Shown here in pieces: positions 51,943 to 62,166 of a stretch of 64,000 nt of DNA. Made by a program: the position numbers and the translations under genes. The notes beneath the pieces were generated by a model. The model was given only the letters and a program-made list of their open reading frames with translations. It had not been told where the DNA came from and made no database searches. Every line of letters begins with the position of its first letter. The stretch's first letter is position 1. This stretch comes from CAZNFR01 sp964572225 (GTDB lineage Bacteria > Bacteroidota > Bacteroidia > Bacteroidales > GCA-2748055), in NCBI GenBank assembly GCA_964572225.1, contig CAZNFR010000004.1, positions 1-64,000 of the forward strand, written 5' to 3'.

Positions 51943-53219
51943 TCAGGAGAACATTGGGTAATCCTTCATCATAGAATTCACCTTATCTTTAATGCGGTCG
52001 ATTAAGGTACTGTTATCAATGTTAAGAATTATCTCATCCATGTATTCCACGATTTCGGGGATCAGATTTTCTTTCACCCCCCGGGTTGTCAGGGCAGCGG
52101 TCCCCAGCCTTATGCCCGAAGTCTGAAAGGGCGAGCGGGAATCGAAAGGAACCATATTTTTATTGATGGTAATATCGGCTTCCACCAGGGTGTTTTCAAC
52201 CTGTTTCCCGGTAACATCCTCCACCTTGGGCCGAAGATCGATGAGCATGGAATGATTGTCGGTGCCGTCCGAAACCACCTTATAACCTCTGTTCATGAAC
52301 TCCTTAGCCATAACTCGCGCATTCTTTCTCACCTGTTCCTGGTACTCAGCAAAACCGGGCTGAAGCGCTTCGGCAAAAGCTACTGCCTTGGCCGCAATGA
52401 TATGTTCCAGGGGACCACCCTGAATGCCCGGGAAAACAGCGGAATTTAGCAGGGCAGACATCATTTGGGTCTCTCCTTTCCGGGTTTTCTTCCCAAAAGG
52501 ATTCTCAAAATCCTTTCCCATAAGGATTATACCTCCACGGGGACCCCGAAGGGTTTTGTGGGTGGTGGAAGTGACGATGTGGGCGTATTCCAGGGGATTT
52601 TTCAGGAGGCCCGCCGCGATAAGTCCGGCAGGGTGCGCCATGTCTACCAGAAAAATAGCTCCCACCTGGTCCGCAATCTCCCTCATCCTTTTGTAATCCC
52701 AGTCGCGGGAGTATGCAGAGGCCCCTCCGATAATCATTTTGGGTTTTTCTTTCAAAGCGATTTCTTCCATTTTGTCGTAATCCAACAATCCGGTATTTTC
52801 GTCAAGACCATAGGAAATGGCATTATACAGAATTCCCGAACTGTTTACCGGGGAACCATGAGAAAGGTGTCCGNNNNNNNNNNGTCCAATCCCATAAATG
52901 TATCACCAGGTTCAAGGCAGACCAGGAAAACCGCCATATTCGCCTGTGCTCCGGAGTGAGGCTGAACGTTGGCATATTCAGCATTATAGAGTTCCTTAAG
53001 CCGGTCGATCGCAAGCTGTTCGGAAAGATCGACGATTTCGCATCCTCCGTAATACCTTTTTCCCGGGTAACCTTCTGCATATTTATTGGTAAGACAGGAG
53101 CCCATGGCCTCGAGGACGTGGGGACTCACAAAATTTTCCGAGGCGATCAGTTCAATGCCTCTTTTTTGACGTTGTGCTTCCTGTTCAATCAGATCGAAAA
53201 TTTGAGTATCCCTGTACAT
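51943..53219 (-). CDS. glyA: Serine hydroxymethyltransferase, interrupted by a 10-N gap
   Basis: Serine + tetrahydrofolate to glycine + methylene-THF, PLP-dependent. Reading from 53219: [56 protein letters not shown], then ten Ns (52874-52883), then [34 protein letters not shown] and the PLP-lysine segment [13 protein letters not shown]. The gap falls in the LAHGGHLSHG region. The frame breaks only because ten Ns stand where eleven bases (or 11 plus a multiple of three) are needed for the missing L-A-H-G codons, so this is a scaffold artefact and the gene is probably intact (about 425 residues). A -7 box TAACTTTA (53248-53241, minus) lies 22 bp upstream. Confidence 0.95.
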
Positions 53220-53332
53220 AGTGTAGTTTATTTTTAAAGGTAAAGTTAGCGAATTTTCCCTGTCATAATCCCGGACGAGCGAATTTTGGTCCGGGAAACA
53301 TGCAAAACAGGAACATGAGGTTGAAAAGTATT

Positions 53333-55105
53333 CTATTCATCGGAGAATTGTTTCAGCATCTGTCTGTAGGATGAAAATACCCTGGCCCTGGAAACAAAAC
53401 CCACATATTTCCCTTCCTTAAGAACGGCGATGTTATACCGGCCGCTGTCATGAAATTTTTGGGCCACCTTTTCCATGGGTTCCTCCACCTCAATGGTATT
53501 TTCCGGCATAAACATAAGGTCACTTACATAGGTATTATCATAACGATCCTGGTCAAACATGATATGCCTTATATCATCAAGCTTTACAATTCCCTGGAAG
53601 TAGCCTTCATCATCGACCACCGGAAAAATATTCCTCTTACTGTTTTTGATGGTTTTCACCAAGTCGCCCAGTTTGTCGTCCGGTCTGACTTTACTAAAAT
53701 TTTTCTCGATGAGTTCTGAAACCTTCATCAGCAGAAGGATGTTTTTGTCCTTGTCGTGTGTCATGAGCTCTCCCCTGCGGGCAAGCTGAACGGTGTAGAC
53801 AGAATTTTTCTCAAAGAGTCTGACGGTAGCATAGGAAATGGTGGAGGCAATCATCAATCCCATAAATAACTCGTGTCCGCCGGTCAGCTCTGCGATAAGG
53901 AAGATGGATGTGAGGGGAGCATGGATGACCCCGGCGATCACTCCGGCCATACCCACCAGGGCAAAATTACTGATCGAGATATCTCCACCCAGCTGATTTA
54001 CCAGCAAGGCAAAAAACAAACCCGCATTCACCCCGGTGAAAAGGGAGGGAGCAAAGATCCCTCCAATCCCGCCTGCTGCAAAAGTCAGCGTGGTTGCAAT
54101 GGCTTTAAAGCTGATAGTCAGGAACAGGAAAAGAAGAGCGAACCATATATTCTGACCCAATTGCTCATAAATTGTATCGTGAAACAACCAGCTAAGATCA
54201 CCGTGCAGAGCCTGGTTTACTTCTTCATACCCTTCACCGTATAGAGAAGGGAGAAAGAAAATGATGATGCCCAGCATTCCACCCCCCAGAATAAGCCTTT
54301 TGTATTGGGATTTGATCTTATAGAAGCGGCCGGTAATGAAATTATATACCCGGGTGAAATACACGGAAATGAATCCGGTGAATATTCCGAGGAGGATATA
54401 AAGATGGATGTCCGAGAGTTGAAATGCCTCCTGGATTTCGAAAGCATAGAGAACATTTTGTCCAGTGAAAAAATAAGAAGTAAGGGCTGCGGTGGCAGAA
54501 GCAATCAGCAGGGGTATCAGACTCCAGATTGACAGATCGAGCATGATCACTTCCATAGCAAAGACGATGGCAGCAATGGGTGCTTTAAAAATGGCCGACA
54601 TGGCACCTGCACAGGCGCAGGCAAGCAGGAGGATAACCTCTTTGTAACTTAATTTAAGAACCTTCCCGATATTGGAACCAATGGCAGCTCCGGTGGCAAC
54701 GGTGGGCCCTTCCAGTCCGACCGATCCCCCGAAACCTACGGTAAGGGCACTGGTGATTATGGATGAGTATAAATTATGACTCCGGATCTTTCCGTTGTTT
54801 TTCGATATTGCAAACAGTACGCTGGGAATCCCGTGGCCTACAGGCCGGCGGTTTATGTATTTAATAAACAGGATGGTGAGGAGTATCCCTGCCAGGGGAA
54901 AAATGAAATACAGGTAATTCTGAAAATCCCCCGCAATACCTTCGGTCAGTATTTCTTTTATGAAATGAACGAGGTTTTTGATCACAACCGCAGATATGCC
55001 CACGGCAAGACCTACGAGGGCAGCCAGCAGATAAATAAATTGCCTTTGCTTCAAGTACCTGGTTCTAAAATATATAAGACGACTAAAGAAGCGGGATTTC
55101 TTCAT
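53333..55105 (-). CDS. CLC-family chloride channel/transporter with CBS pair
   Basis: A 590-residue CLC protein. Eighteen-helix core about 20-445: selectivity segments [18 protein letters not shown] (with the gating Glu), [14 protein letters not shown], and a helix-end Tyr. Two CBS domains follow (about 460-520, [15 protein letters not shown]; and 535-585, [21 protein letters not shown]) that can bind nucleotides and regulate transport. The Glu in GLEGP means it can act as a Cl-/H+ exchanger or a channel. It is monocistronic, 110 bp before a divergent gene; a minus-strand -7 element TACTTTTG lies at 55120-55113. Confidence 0.95.
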   Translation of the reverse strand: MKKSRFFSRLIYFRTRYLKQRQFIYLLAALVGLAVGISAVVIKNLVHFIKEILTEGIAGDFQNYLYFIFPLAGILLTILFIKYINRRPVGHGIPSVLFAISKNNGKIRSHNLYSSIITSALTVGFGGSVGLEGPTVATGAAIGSNIGKVLKLSYKEVILLLACACAGAMSAIFKAPIAAIVFAMEVIMLDLSIWSLIPLLIASATAALTSYFFTGQNVLYAFEIQEAFQLSDIHLYILLGIFTGFISVYFTRVYNFITGRFYKIKSQYKRLILGGGMLGIIIFFLPSLYGEGYEEVNQALHGDLSWLFHDTIYEQLGQNIWFALLFLFLTISFKAIATTLTFAAGGIGGIFAPSLFTGVNAGLFFALLVNQLGGDISISNFALVGMAGVIAGVIHAPLTSIFLIAELTGGHELFMGLMIASTISYATVRLFEKNSVYTVQLARRGELMTHDKDKNILLLMKVSELIEKNFSKVRPDDKLGDLVKTIKNSKRNIFPVVDDEGYFQGIVKLDDIRHIMFDQDRYDNTYVSDLMFMPENTIEVEEPMEKVAQKFHDSGRYNIAVLKEGKYVGFVSRARVFSSYRQMLKQFSDE

Positions 55106-55112
55106 AACCTGA

Positions 55113-55120
55113 CAAAAGTA
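55113..55120 (-). promoter_or_regulatory. -7 box TACTTTTG of the CLC gene
   Basis: Minus-strand TACTTTTG, full TAnnTTTG match 7 bp before the ATG, implying an almost leaderless transcript. TATATTTG at 55244-55251 is the matching element for the divergent T9SS-cargo gene. Confidence 0.35.
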
Positions 55121-55305
55121 ATATAATCGGTCTTGAGATGAAATTTAATACTTGTCTTTTTACCTGTGTATCCGTGAAAAATTTCCGGGAATGAAAAAAA
55201 CCGACCCTGCAACTGCACCGTCAAGCCTTACCCGCTTTGGAATTATATTTGTGAATATGCAACTAAAATCGGGCTTTCACGTTCTATATTCTAGAGTTAG
55301 CAAGC

Positions 55306-56811
55306 ATGCCTCATAAGTTACTAAAATATAGTACATTTATCCTCTTTTCACTGCTTTGTCAGTCCCTCCTGTCTCAGGATAATACACCTCCCGACAAGCC
55401 GGTGATCGACTATGTAACGGTTGACACTGCAAGCAATGATGTGCTAATATTCTGGGAGCCTTCCGACTCTGCCGACGTGGAATGGTACTATCTGTATTAT
55501 GAAGTAAATACCATTAACGGGATGGAAGGAGTAAAATTCGATTCCACCGATGCAGGACAGTATCAGCACCGGCATACCAACACCGAGGCAGGTGAAAGAA
55601 GCGTTCTCTACAGTGTAACGGCTCTCGACAGTTCCAACAATGAAAGTTTACGAAAACCCGGTCTTCACAGTACCATCTTCACTTTTCCGGAATACGACGA
55701 TTGTAAGCGAAGGATGACTATACACTGGACGCGGTATATCGGATGGAATGGCAACCTTTCCGGGTATATTATCTACTATAGCATCAACAATTCTCCATTC
55801 ACGGCTCTCTACGGTGAAGTGGCCAAGGACAGTTTTACGATTCAGACTGAAATTGAGCCCAATACCGAGTACCGATATTTTGTGGAAGCCATTAGATACG
55901 ACGGAACCATTTCCAGGTCCAACATCACTACGATTTATACCCACAGACCCGGATCTCCCTCCGATTTTGAGCTGGAATATGTAACCATTCCCGGACCGAA
56001 TCTGGCGGAGATAAATTTTTTCTTCACCGATACAAGCTCAGTGGAGCAACTGGTTCTTCTTCGGTCAAGCGACAAGGACAGTGAATTCCGTCCCTTGAAA
56101 TATCTTACGGGACTGAGTTCAGGAATTAACACTGTAAGAGATGAAAGCATTCTCACTGCAGTTAACCAATATTATTATCGAATAGGGGTTGCAACCGGGT
56201 GTAATGAGGTTTACTCTACCACCAATCTGGGCGTGAATATCCTTTTGCATGGGACCTTTAATAAAAATCTTTACCGGAATGAGCTATCCTGGAATCCCTA
56301 TGAAGAATGGGACACTGGAGTGGAAGAATACGAGATCTACCGATCGGGCTTAACCGGAGATCTGGAATTACTGGCTACGGTTCCGTCGGGGGTAACTGAG
56401 TTTACCGATGAACTTACCGAACTTGCCGGAAGTGGTATTCCCGGCCGGCTCAGATATCAGGTGGTTGCCCGAAAATCGGGGGAGAGTGTATTCTCGGAAT
56501 CCAATACCCTGGAGATTGATATTACAACGCAGCCGCTGGGTATTCCCAATGCCTTTACTCCCAACCAGGATGGGATAAACGACCGTTTCAGACCGGTACT
56601 TAACTTTATTCCTAAGGAATACCTTATGATTATTTATGACCGATACGGAGTAACCCTTTACCAGTCTGAAGACCCCCTTGAAGGCTGGGATGGAAAAATC
56701 CGTAATGGAAGTCTTGCCATTGAAGGAGTCTATGTTTATCACATACAGTATGTTTCTTTCGATGGAACCGCATTTTCACAAACCGGACATCTTACCCTCA
56801 TAATTCCCTGA
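55306..56811 (+). CDS. T9SS type B sorting-domain protein with FN3-like repeats
   Basis: A 501-residue secreted protein. Signal peptide MPHKLLKYSTFILFSLLCQSLLSQ, then three to four fibronectin-III-like beta sandwiches (blocks such as DVLIFWEPSDSADVEWYYLYYE, KRRMTIHWTRYIGWNGNLSGYIIYY, NLYRNELSWNPYEEWDTGVEEYEIYR), and a C-terminal gliding-motility-associated domain: IPNAFTPNQDGINDRFRPVL, followed by IYDRYGVTLYQSED, GWDGKIRNG and EGVYVYHIQY. The latter is the type B signal of the type IX secretion system, cleaved after export at the outer membrane. Probably a surface adhesin. No T9SS component genes are in the window. Confidence 0.92.
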   Translation: MPHKLLKYSTFILFSLLCQSLLSQDNTPPDKPVIDYVTVDTASNDVLIFWEPSDSADVEWYYLYYEVNTINGMEGVKFDSTDAGQYQHRHTNTEAGERSVLYSVTALDSSNNESLRKPGLHSTIFTFPEYDDCKRRMTIHWTRYIGWNGNLSGYIIYYSINNSPFTALYGEVAKDSFTIQTEIEPNTEYRYFVEAIRYDGTISRSNITTIYTHRPGSPSDFELEYVTIPGPNLAEINFFFTDTSSVEQLVLLRSSDKDSEFRPLKYLTGLSSGINTVRDESILTAVNQYYYRIGVATGCNEVYSTTNLGVNILLHGTFNKNLYRNELSWNPYEEWDTGVEEYEIYRSGLTGDLELLATVPSGVTEFTDELTELAGSGIPGRLRYQVVARKSGESVFSESNTLEIDITTQPLGIPNAFTPNQDGINDRFRPVLNFIPKEYLMIIYDRYGVTLYQSEDPLEGWDGKIRNGSLAIEGVYVYHIQYVSFDGTAFSQTGHLTLIIP

Positions 56812-56838
56812 TCTGACTCCAATTTCTTTTAATTTCGT

Positions 56839-56846
56839 TAACTTTG
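56839..56846 (+). promoter_or_regulatory. -7 box TAACTTTG before the RelA/SpoT gene
   Basis: TAACTTTG matches TAnnTTTG, 53 bp before ATG 56899. No clear -33 TTG at 17-23 bp. Confidence 0.35.
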
Positions 56847-56898
56847 CCTTTGAAAATCTGTTATACTATTAAAGGAATTTGAGAGGACAGGAATAAAG

Positions 56899-59115
56899 AT
56901 GAAAGTAGCCGAAAGTACCGAATATACTGAAGTCATTAAACGCTTTGAACAGTTCCTAAATGAATGTACTCATTGCAAGAATGAGGCAGAAAGGGAACTG
57001 ATTTCAAAAGCCTTCTATTTTGCCGCGGATGCTCACCAGGGTATGCGAAGAAAATCGGGTGAACTTTATATTGTCCATCCTCTGGAGGTAGCCAGGATCG
57101 TGAATCTGGAGATCGGACTGGGGATCAAGTCCATCATTTCCGCCCTTTTGCACGATGTGGTTGAAGACACGGAGATCACCCTGGAAGACATTGAGCAGGT
57201 ATTTGGTTCGAAAATTGCGTCCATTATTGACGGACTTACAAAAATATCCGGGGTTTTTGATAATAAATCCTCACTCCAGGCCGAAAATTTCCGGAAGATG
57301 CTGATCACCCTTTCCGACGATGTGAGAGTAATCCTGATCAAGCTCGCCGACAGGTTGCATAATATGCGAACCCTTGGTTTTCTGCCCAGGCATAAACAGA
57401 TTAAAATTGCGGGTGAGACCATTTACCTTTTTGCCCCCCTAGCCCATCGTCTTGGCCTATACGCCATAAAAACCGAACTGGAAGATCTGAGTCTCAAATA
57501 CCGGTATCCGAAAATTTTTGAGGATATCTCCGGAAATATCAAGGATAACGAGGAAAAACGGGTGCATCTGATCAATAAATTTTCCCTTCCCATCATAGAT
57601 AAGCTACTTGCCAACAATGTCAGATTCGATATCATTGGCCGGCCCAAATCCATCTATTCCATCTGGAATAAGATGCAGACCAAGAATATCAGCTTTGAAG
57701 AGATCTTTGACCTGCTTGCCATTCGTATCGTTTTTGATCCCGTTGAAGGAATTCCGGAGAAAACCCAGTGCTATAATATCTACGCTATGATCACGGATAT
57801 TTACCCTCCCCGGCCCGACCGGCTCAGGGACTGGGTAGCCCAGCCCAAGGCGAACGGATATGAAGCCCTTCATGCAACGGTAATGGGCCCATACGGAAAA
57901 TGGGTGGAGGTACAGATCAGGTCCAGAAGAATGGATGAGATTGCCGAGAGGGGATTTGCCGCACACTGGAAATATAAAGGGCCCGAAGACACAGATTCCG
58001 AACTGGACAAGTGGGTGAAACGAATACGTGAGCTCATGGAAAGTCCGGATTCCAATGCACTTGAGTTTCTGGACGATTTTAAATTGAACCTTTTTGCTTC
58101 GGAAATATTTATTTTCACTCCGAAAGGCCAGGTAAAAACCCTGCCAGCAGGAGCTACCGCCCTTGATTTCGCCTACGAGATCCACTCGGAGATCGGCAAC
58201 AAGGCCATTGGTGCAAAAATAAATCATCACCTTGCTCCTCTTAATCAAACCCTGCAAAGTGGTGACCAATTGGAGATCATTACTTCCGAAAATCAAAAGG
58301 TTAACCGCGAACGCCTGGATTATGTTATCACTGCCAAAGCGAAAAGTGCCATTAAGAATGCACTAAAGGCTGAAACCAAGAACCGGATTGAAATCGGAAA
58401 AAAAGTTCTTGAGGAAAAGCTCAGAGAACTGAATCTTCAGCCCAGCTCCAGGGTTTTTAAAAAATTACTCCCCGCTTACGAATCTACCTCCAAAGATGAA
58501 TTGTATAGTAAGATCGGAACCGGGATCGTTTCTCTGGATAATCTGAAAAAAATATTGCGGAAAAATACCCGTAGCAAGTGGATCCGCTATTGGGAACTAT
58601 CCTTTGCCAAATCGGGCAAAAACAAAACCGAAACCAGCGATAAAAAAACCTTCGTTGCCCGGGAGCAGATCAATGAAGAAGAAAGAAATTACATTCTGGC
58701 CAAATGTTGTAATCCTATTCCGGGAGATGAAGTACTTGGTTTCCGGGAAGGAGAGGTGGTCATTATCCATAAGTCCATATGCGAGAGAGCCATGAAGATA
58801 ATGGCCTCGGAAGCAAATAAAGCCATCACTGTTCAATGGACCACCCACAAGATCCTCTCACACCTGGCCAGGATCCACATTGACGGGTACGATAAGTTTG
58901 GGGTATACAACAATATAACCACAGTCATTTCTAAAGAGCTGAACGTCAATATTCGAACCATCAACCTTCACGGTCACGACGGGGTATTCGAAGGCACCAT
59001 TGATCTTTATGTCCACAACACCTCCGATCTTAACAATCTTATTATGAACCTTATGAAGATTAAAGGCGTGGAAAGTGTATACCGGGTCGAAACCAAGGAC
59101 TTCGCGGAATCCTGA
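56899..59115 (+). CDS. rel: RelA/SpoT bifunctional (p)ppGpp synthetase/hydrolase
   Basis: A 738-residue long RSH enzyme. HD hydrolase domain about 40-190 (VHPLEVARI, LLHDVVEDTEITLED, LADRLHNMRTL); synthetase domain about 225-370 (GRPKSIYSIWNKM, DLLAIRIVFD, GYEALHATVMGPYGKWVEVQIRS, ERGFAAHWKYK); TGS about 395-455 (FTPKGQVKTLPAGATALDFAYEIHSEIG); helical and zinc-like middle (AKCCNPIPGDE); ACT domain at the C-terminus. Both catalytic halves look intact, so it makes and degrades the alarmone. Housekeeping stress regulator; the window's second, stand-alone hydrolase at 42.5 kb complements it. Confidence 0.96.
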   Translation: MKVAESTEYTEVIKRFEQFLNECTHCKNEAERELISKAFYFAADAHQGMRRKSGELYIVHPLEVARIVNLEIGLGIKSIISALLHDVVEDTEITLEDIEQVFGSKIASIIDGLTKISGVFDNKSSLQAENFRKMLITLSDDVRVILIKLADRLHNMRTLGFLPRHKQIKIAGETIYLFAPLAHRLGLYAIKTELEDLSLKYRYPKIFEDISGNIKDNEEKRVHLINKFSLPIIDKLLANNVRFDIIGRPKSIYSIWNKMQTKNISFEEIFDLLAIRIVFDPVEGIPEKTQCYNIYAMITDIYPPRPDRLRDWVAQPKANGYEALHATVMGPYGKWVEVQIRSRRMDEIAERGFAAHWKYKGPEDTDSELDKWVKRIRELMESPDSNALEFLDDFKLNLFASEIFIFTPKGQVKTLPAGATALDFAYEIHSEIGNKAIGAKINHHLAPLNQTLQSGDQLEIITSENQKVNRERLDYVITAKAKSAIKNALKAETKNRIEIGKKVLEEKLRELNLQPSSRVFKKLLPAYESTSKDELYSKIGTGIVSLDNLKKILRKNTRSKWIRYWELSFAKSGKNKTETSDKKTFVAREQINEEERNYILAKCCNPIPGDEVLGFREGEVVIIHKSICERAMKIMASEANKAITVQWTTHKILSHLARIHIDGYDKFGVYNNITTVISKELNVNIRTINLHGHDGVFEGTIDLYVHNTSDLNNLIMNLMKIKGVESVYRVETKDFAES

Positions 59116-59232
59116 AATCTGCCTTAAAAAAAAGATTTTTTTCCCTTTTCTTATTTAAAATTCCTTTTTACTACTTCTCTATGTTAATTATTTTTAGTTA
59201 ATTTGGGGTATTATTTTTAATTAGACTAAGTT

Positions 59233-59688
59233 ATGGTCAGTGAGGAAACCAAAGAAACCGTAAAGAAGATCTTCACCGAATATCTGGAGAAAAAGGGACA
59301 CCGTAAAACTCCCGAACGGTATGCGATTCTTGATGAGATTTATTCCAGGGACGGACATTTTGACATTGAATCCCTGTATATTTTCATGAAGAACAAAAAC
59401 TACCGGGTTAGCAGGGCCACACTCTACAATACCATTGAATTGCTGCTCGATTGCAACCTGGTAATCAAGCATCAGTTTGGAAAAAACATCGCACAATTTG
59501 AAAAAGCTTACCGTTGTATGCAGCATGATCATTTAATTGATCTGGATACCGGTAAGGTAATTGAATTCTGTGATCCCCGCATTGATGAAATTATCCGGAC
59601 CGCATGTGAACTTAATAATTTTGTTCCTTCTCACCATTCCTTATACATATATGGCAGGGGAAGCGAACACCAGAGCATGTTTGGGTAA
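59233..59688 (+). CDS. Fur-family transcriptional regulator lacking the CxxC zinc site
   Basis: A 151-residue Fur-family repressor: N-terminal winged helix ([30 protein letters not shown], with [20 protein letters not shown] as recognition helix) and C-terminal dimerisation domain with the metal-binding [20 protein letters not shown]. In most Fur proteins the last block is HLIC..CGKV, a structural zinc CxxC; here the cysteines are Asp and Thr (IDLDTGK), and no second CxxC exists. The His-Asp-His and later His residues (SHHSLYIYG) can still form the regulatory site. It may sense Fe, Mn, Zn or peroxide; which one cannot be told. Upstream of purA with a terminator between. Confidence 0.88.
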   Translation: MVSEETKETVKKIFTEYLEKKGHRKTPERYAILDEIYSRDGHFDIESLYIFMKNKNYRVSRATLYNTIELLLDCNLVIKHQFGKNIAQFEKAYRCMQHDHLIDLDTGKVIEFCDPRIDEIIRTACELNNFVPSHHSLYIYGRGSEHQSMFG

Positions 59689-59713
59689 GGGCTGCCATCT
59701 TTCTCCAAAATCC

Positions 59714-59740
59714 ATCCCTTTTAACGAGGGATTTTTTTTA
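59714..59740 (+). terminator. Terminator between the Fur-family gene and purA
   Basis: ATCCCT (59714-59719) / AGGGAT (59727-59732), 7-nt loop, then T8. It is 25 bp after the Fur-family stop. Confidence 0.75.
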
Positions 59741-59746
59741 TCTTTA
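59739..59746 (+). promoter_or_regulatory. -7 box TATCTTTA of purA
   Basis: TATCTTTA (TAnnTTTG with one change) follows immediately on the preceding terminator, 63 bp before the ATG at 59810. Confidence 0.35.
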
Positions 59747-59809
59747 CTGCTTGCCGGGATAACGGATGTTTACCGGAAGCGAGTTATTCTTCAAAACCAA
59801 GCCTGAATA

Positions 59810-61075
59810 ATGAATGTAGACGTAATTCTTGGCCTTCAGTGGGGAGATGAAGGCAAAGGGAAAATAGTGGATGTTCTCTCTCCTTCCTATGATATTATTG
59901 CCCGATTTCAGGGCGGACCCAATGCCGGACATACGCTGGAGTTTAACGATATTAAGCATATATTGCATCTCATCCCCTCGGGAATTTTCAGGGAGAACAC
60001 CCTGAATGTAATTGGGAACGGGGTTGTACTTGATCCGGTCATTTTCAAAAAAGAGGTGGAAAAGCTTGAGGCCATGGGGATTGATCCGGTCAAGAATTTG
60101 TTGATATCCAGAAAAGCCCATTTGATCCTACCTTCTCATCGCATCCTGGATGCAGCCTCCGAAAAAGCCAAGGGCAAAACCAAAATTGGGTCCACGCTCA
60201 AGGGAATTGGTCCCACCTACATGGACAAAACCGGCAGAAACGGGATCCGGGTCGGGGATGTTGAAGCGGACCTTAAGGAAAAGTATTACGCGCTCAGGGA
60301 AAAGCATGAGGATTTGCTCAAACTTTATGATTACGAACATACCTTTGGTCAGGATGAAGAGGAATGGTTTGAAAGTATTGAAACCCTGAAGAGATTCACC
60401 TTTATTGACAGTGAACACTATTTGAATAACCGGATCAGGGAAGGTAAGCGGATCCTTGCCGAAGGTGCACAGGGAACCCTGCTTGATATAGATTTCGGAT
60501 CCTACCCTTTTGTTACTTCATCCAATACCATATGTGCAGGCACATGTCTCGGACTTGGCATTGCCCCTTCCCGAATCGGGGAGGTTTTCGGGATTTTCAA
60601 GGCTTATTGCACACGTGTTGGAAGCGGACCCTTTCCAACGGAATTGTTTGATGAATATGGAGACCGGCTCCGGGATCAGGGCCATGAATTCGGATCAACC
60701 ACCGGTCGCCCCAGAAGATGCGGATGGATCGATCTGGTCGCCCTTAAATACAGCATTATGCTGAACGGGGTTACCAAGCTCATCATGACCAAGGCCGATG
60801 TTTTGGATGCATTTGAAAGCATTGAGGTGGCCACTGCCTACAAACAGGGAGAAAAGATAATCGAGGAGTTTCCCTATCAGCTCACACCCGACATTCAACC
60901 GGTCTATACCCGCATCCCGGGATGGAATCAGAGTCTGGTGGATATTCGCGATCCGAAGGATTTCCCTTCAGAATTAAAAAATTACATTTCTTTTCTCGAA
61001 AAGGAACTGGAGGTGCCCATTGCTTATGTTTCGGTCGGACCCAACCGGGAGCAGATTATTCAACTAACCCCCTAA
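59810..61075 (+). CDS. purA: Adenylosuccinate synthetase
   Basis: A 421-residue enzyme: IMP + aspartate + GTP to adenylosuccinate. N-terminal LGLQWGDEGKGKIVDVL (the GDEGKGK P-loop), FQGGPNAGHTLEF, KGIGPTYMDKTGRNGIRVGD, AEGAQGTLLDIDFGSYPFVTSSNT, STTGRPRRCGW and LIMTKADVLD are all canonical. Cytoplasmic. The next gene begins 6 bp after the stop and is probably co-transcribed. With purL it gives two purine-synthesis genes in the window, 24 kb apart and not clustered with other pur genes. Confidence 0.97.
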   Translation: MNVDVILGLQWGDEGKGKIVDVLSPSYDIIARFQGGPNAGHTLEFNDIKHILHLIPSGIFRENTLNVIGNGVVLDPVIFKKEVEKLEAMGIDPVKNLLISRKAHLILPSHRILDAASEKAKGKTKIGSTLKGIGPTYMDKTGRNGIRVGDVEADLKEKYYALREKHEDLLKLYDYEHTFGQDEEEWFESIETLKRFTFIDSEHYLNNRIREGKRILAEGAQGTLLDIDFGSYPFVTSSNTICAGTCLGLGIAPSRIGEVFGIFKAYCTRVGSGPFPTELFDEYGDRLRDQGHEFGSTTGRPRRCGWIDLVALKYSIMLNGVTKLIMTKADVLDAFESIEVATAYKQGEKIIEEFPYQLTPDIQPVYTRIPGWNQSLVDIRDPKDFPSELKNYISFLEKELEVPIAYVSVGPNREQIIQLTP

Positions 61076-61081
61076 AATGCC

Positions 61082-62011
61082 ATGAGATTCTTATTCTTAC
61101 TTATCGTTTCGGTACTTCTTCCGGTTGTTTCTTCCAATGCACAGAAAATATTGCTCAGTTTTGATCCCCCTGAGGGCATGGTTATGCAAACCGAATTCTT
61201 TTCAAAAAGCGTTATTGATCAGGAAGTTATGGGAATTCAGCAAAGCATCGAAATGAACATGGACATGATTTTGGAAGGCGAAGTTTTGGAAAAGGATGCG
61301 GACAATACGCAAATCAGGTATACCTATACCCGAATGAGTGTATCCAGCAATTCGGCGATGTTCTCGCTCTCCTTGAACTCGGAAGGGGATCAGGCAGATC
61401 CGGGAAACCAGCTTTTAAAATCCCTCACTGGTAAAGGTTTTGTAACCGTTATGGACCGATCCGGAAGGGTGACCGAAATTTCCGGGGTTGACAAAATAAT
61501 TGAAGAGATCATTGCCGATTACCCCAATACCGGTATGGAGGCACAAGCCTACCGGCAAACGCTAAAAGAAACCTTTGGAAGCGAAAGTTTTAGTCAGAAT
61601 ATAGAACAACTGGCAGCCTATTACCCGGATTATAAACTGGGGGTTGGAGATACCTGGGTTTACGAAAATTCTGTATCCATGCCCCAAATTGAAATGAAAT
61701 TGATCAATAATGCCACGGTTAAATCCATCACTGCGGAAAATGTTATCATTCAGATCAATACCTTGCTAAAGAGTCCGGAAGACAATCGTTTGGAGGTTCA
61801 GGGAATGACCGGAAGCATGAAGCTTGAAGGCTCTCAGTTATCAGAGATCAAGGTTGATCCGAAAACCGGAATCGTTAAGGAAGGAGTGGTTACTCAGGAA
61901 ATAAACGGTGAGATCAGGATGGAAATGAATGAGGGTAGCAGTGATCCTTTGGTGATCCCTATGCTCATCAAATCCAAAATCGAAATGATTACCCGTTTCC
62001 CTGCCCTGTAA
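61082..62011 (+). CDS. Secreted protein of unknown function (DUF6263-like)
   Basis: A 309-residue exported protein: signal peptide MRFLFLLIVSVLLPVVSSNAQ, then long amphipathic beta strands (SFDPPEGMVMQTEFFSKSVIDQEVMGIQQSIEMNMDMI split here into short runs; YKLGVGDTWVYENS; GEIRMEMNEGSSDPLVIPML). The 'G.F.Y.....D....M......MDM..EV......' pattern recalls DUF6263-type periplasmic or outer-surface domains, with no assigned function. Six bases after purA, so likely read from its promoter, though functional linkage is doubtful. Confidence 0.75.
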   Translation: MRFLFLLIVSVLLPVVSSNAQKILLSFDPPEGMVMQTEFFSKSVIDQEVMGIQQSIEMNMDMILEGEVLEKDADNTQIRYTYTRMSVSSNSAMFSLSLNSEGDQADPGNQLLKSLTGKGFVTVMDRSGRVTEISGVDKIIEEIIADYPNTGMEAQAYRQTLKETFGSESFSQNIEQLAAYYPDYKLGVGDTWVYENSVSMPQIEMKLINNATVKSITAENVIIQINTLLKSPEDNRLEVQGMTGSMKLEGSQLSEIKVDPKTGIVKEGVVTQEINGEIRMEMNEGSSDPLVIPMLIKSKIEMITRFPAL

Positions 62012-62166
62012 GTTTGCACGCCTGGGTATGTCTTTATATTTTAGCCAATTAGAAGAAGGATTTTTTCAGGGATCCGGAAATAAGTACCCAATATTTGTAA
62101 CCATTCAGGAACTGCTGAGTACAAAGTAAGGTACTCCTTTTCATTCACATCCGACTGCACAACTCT

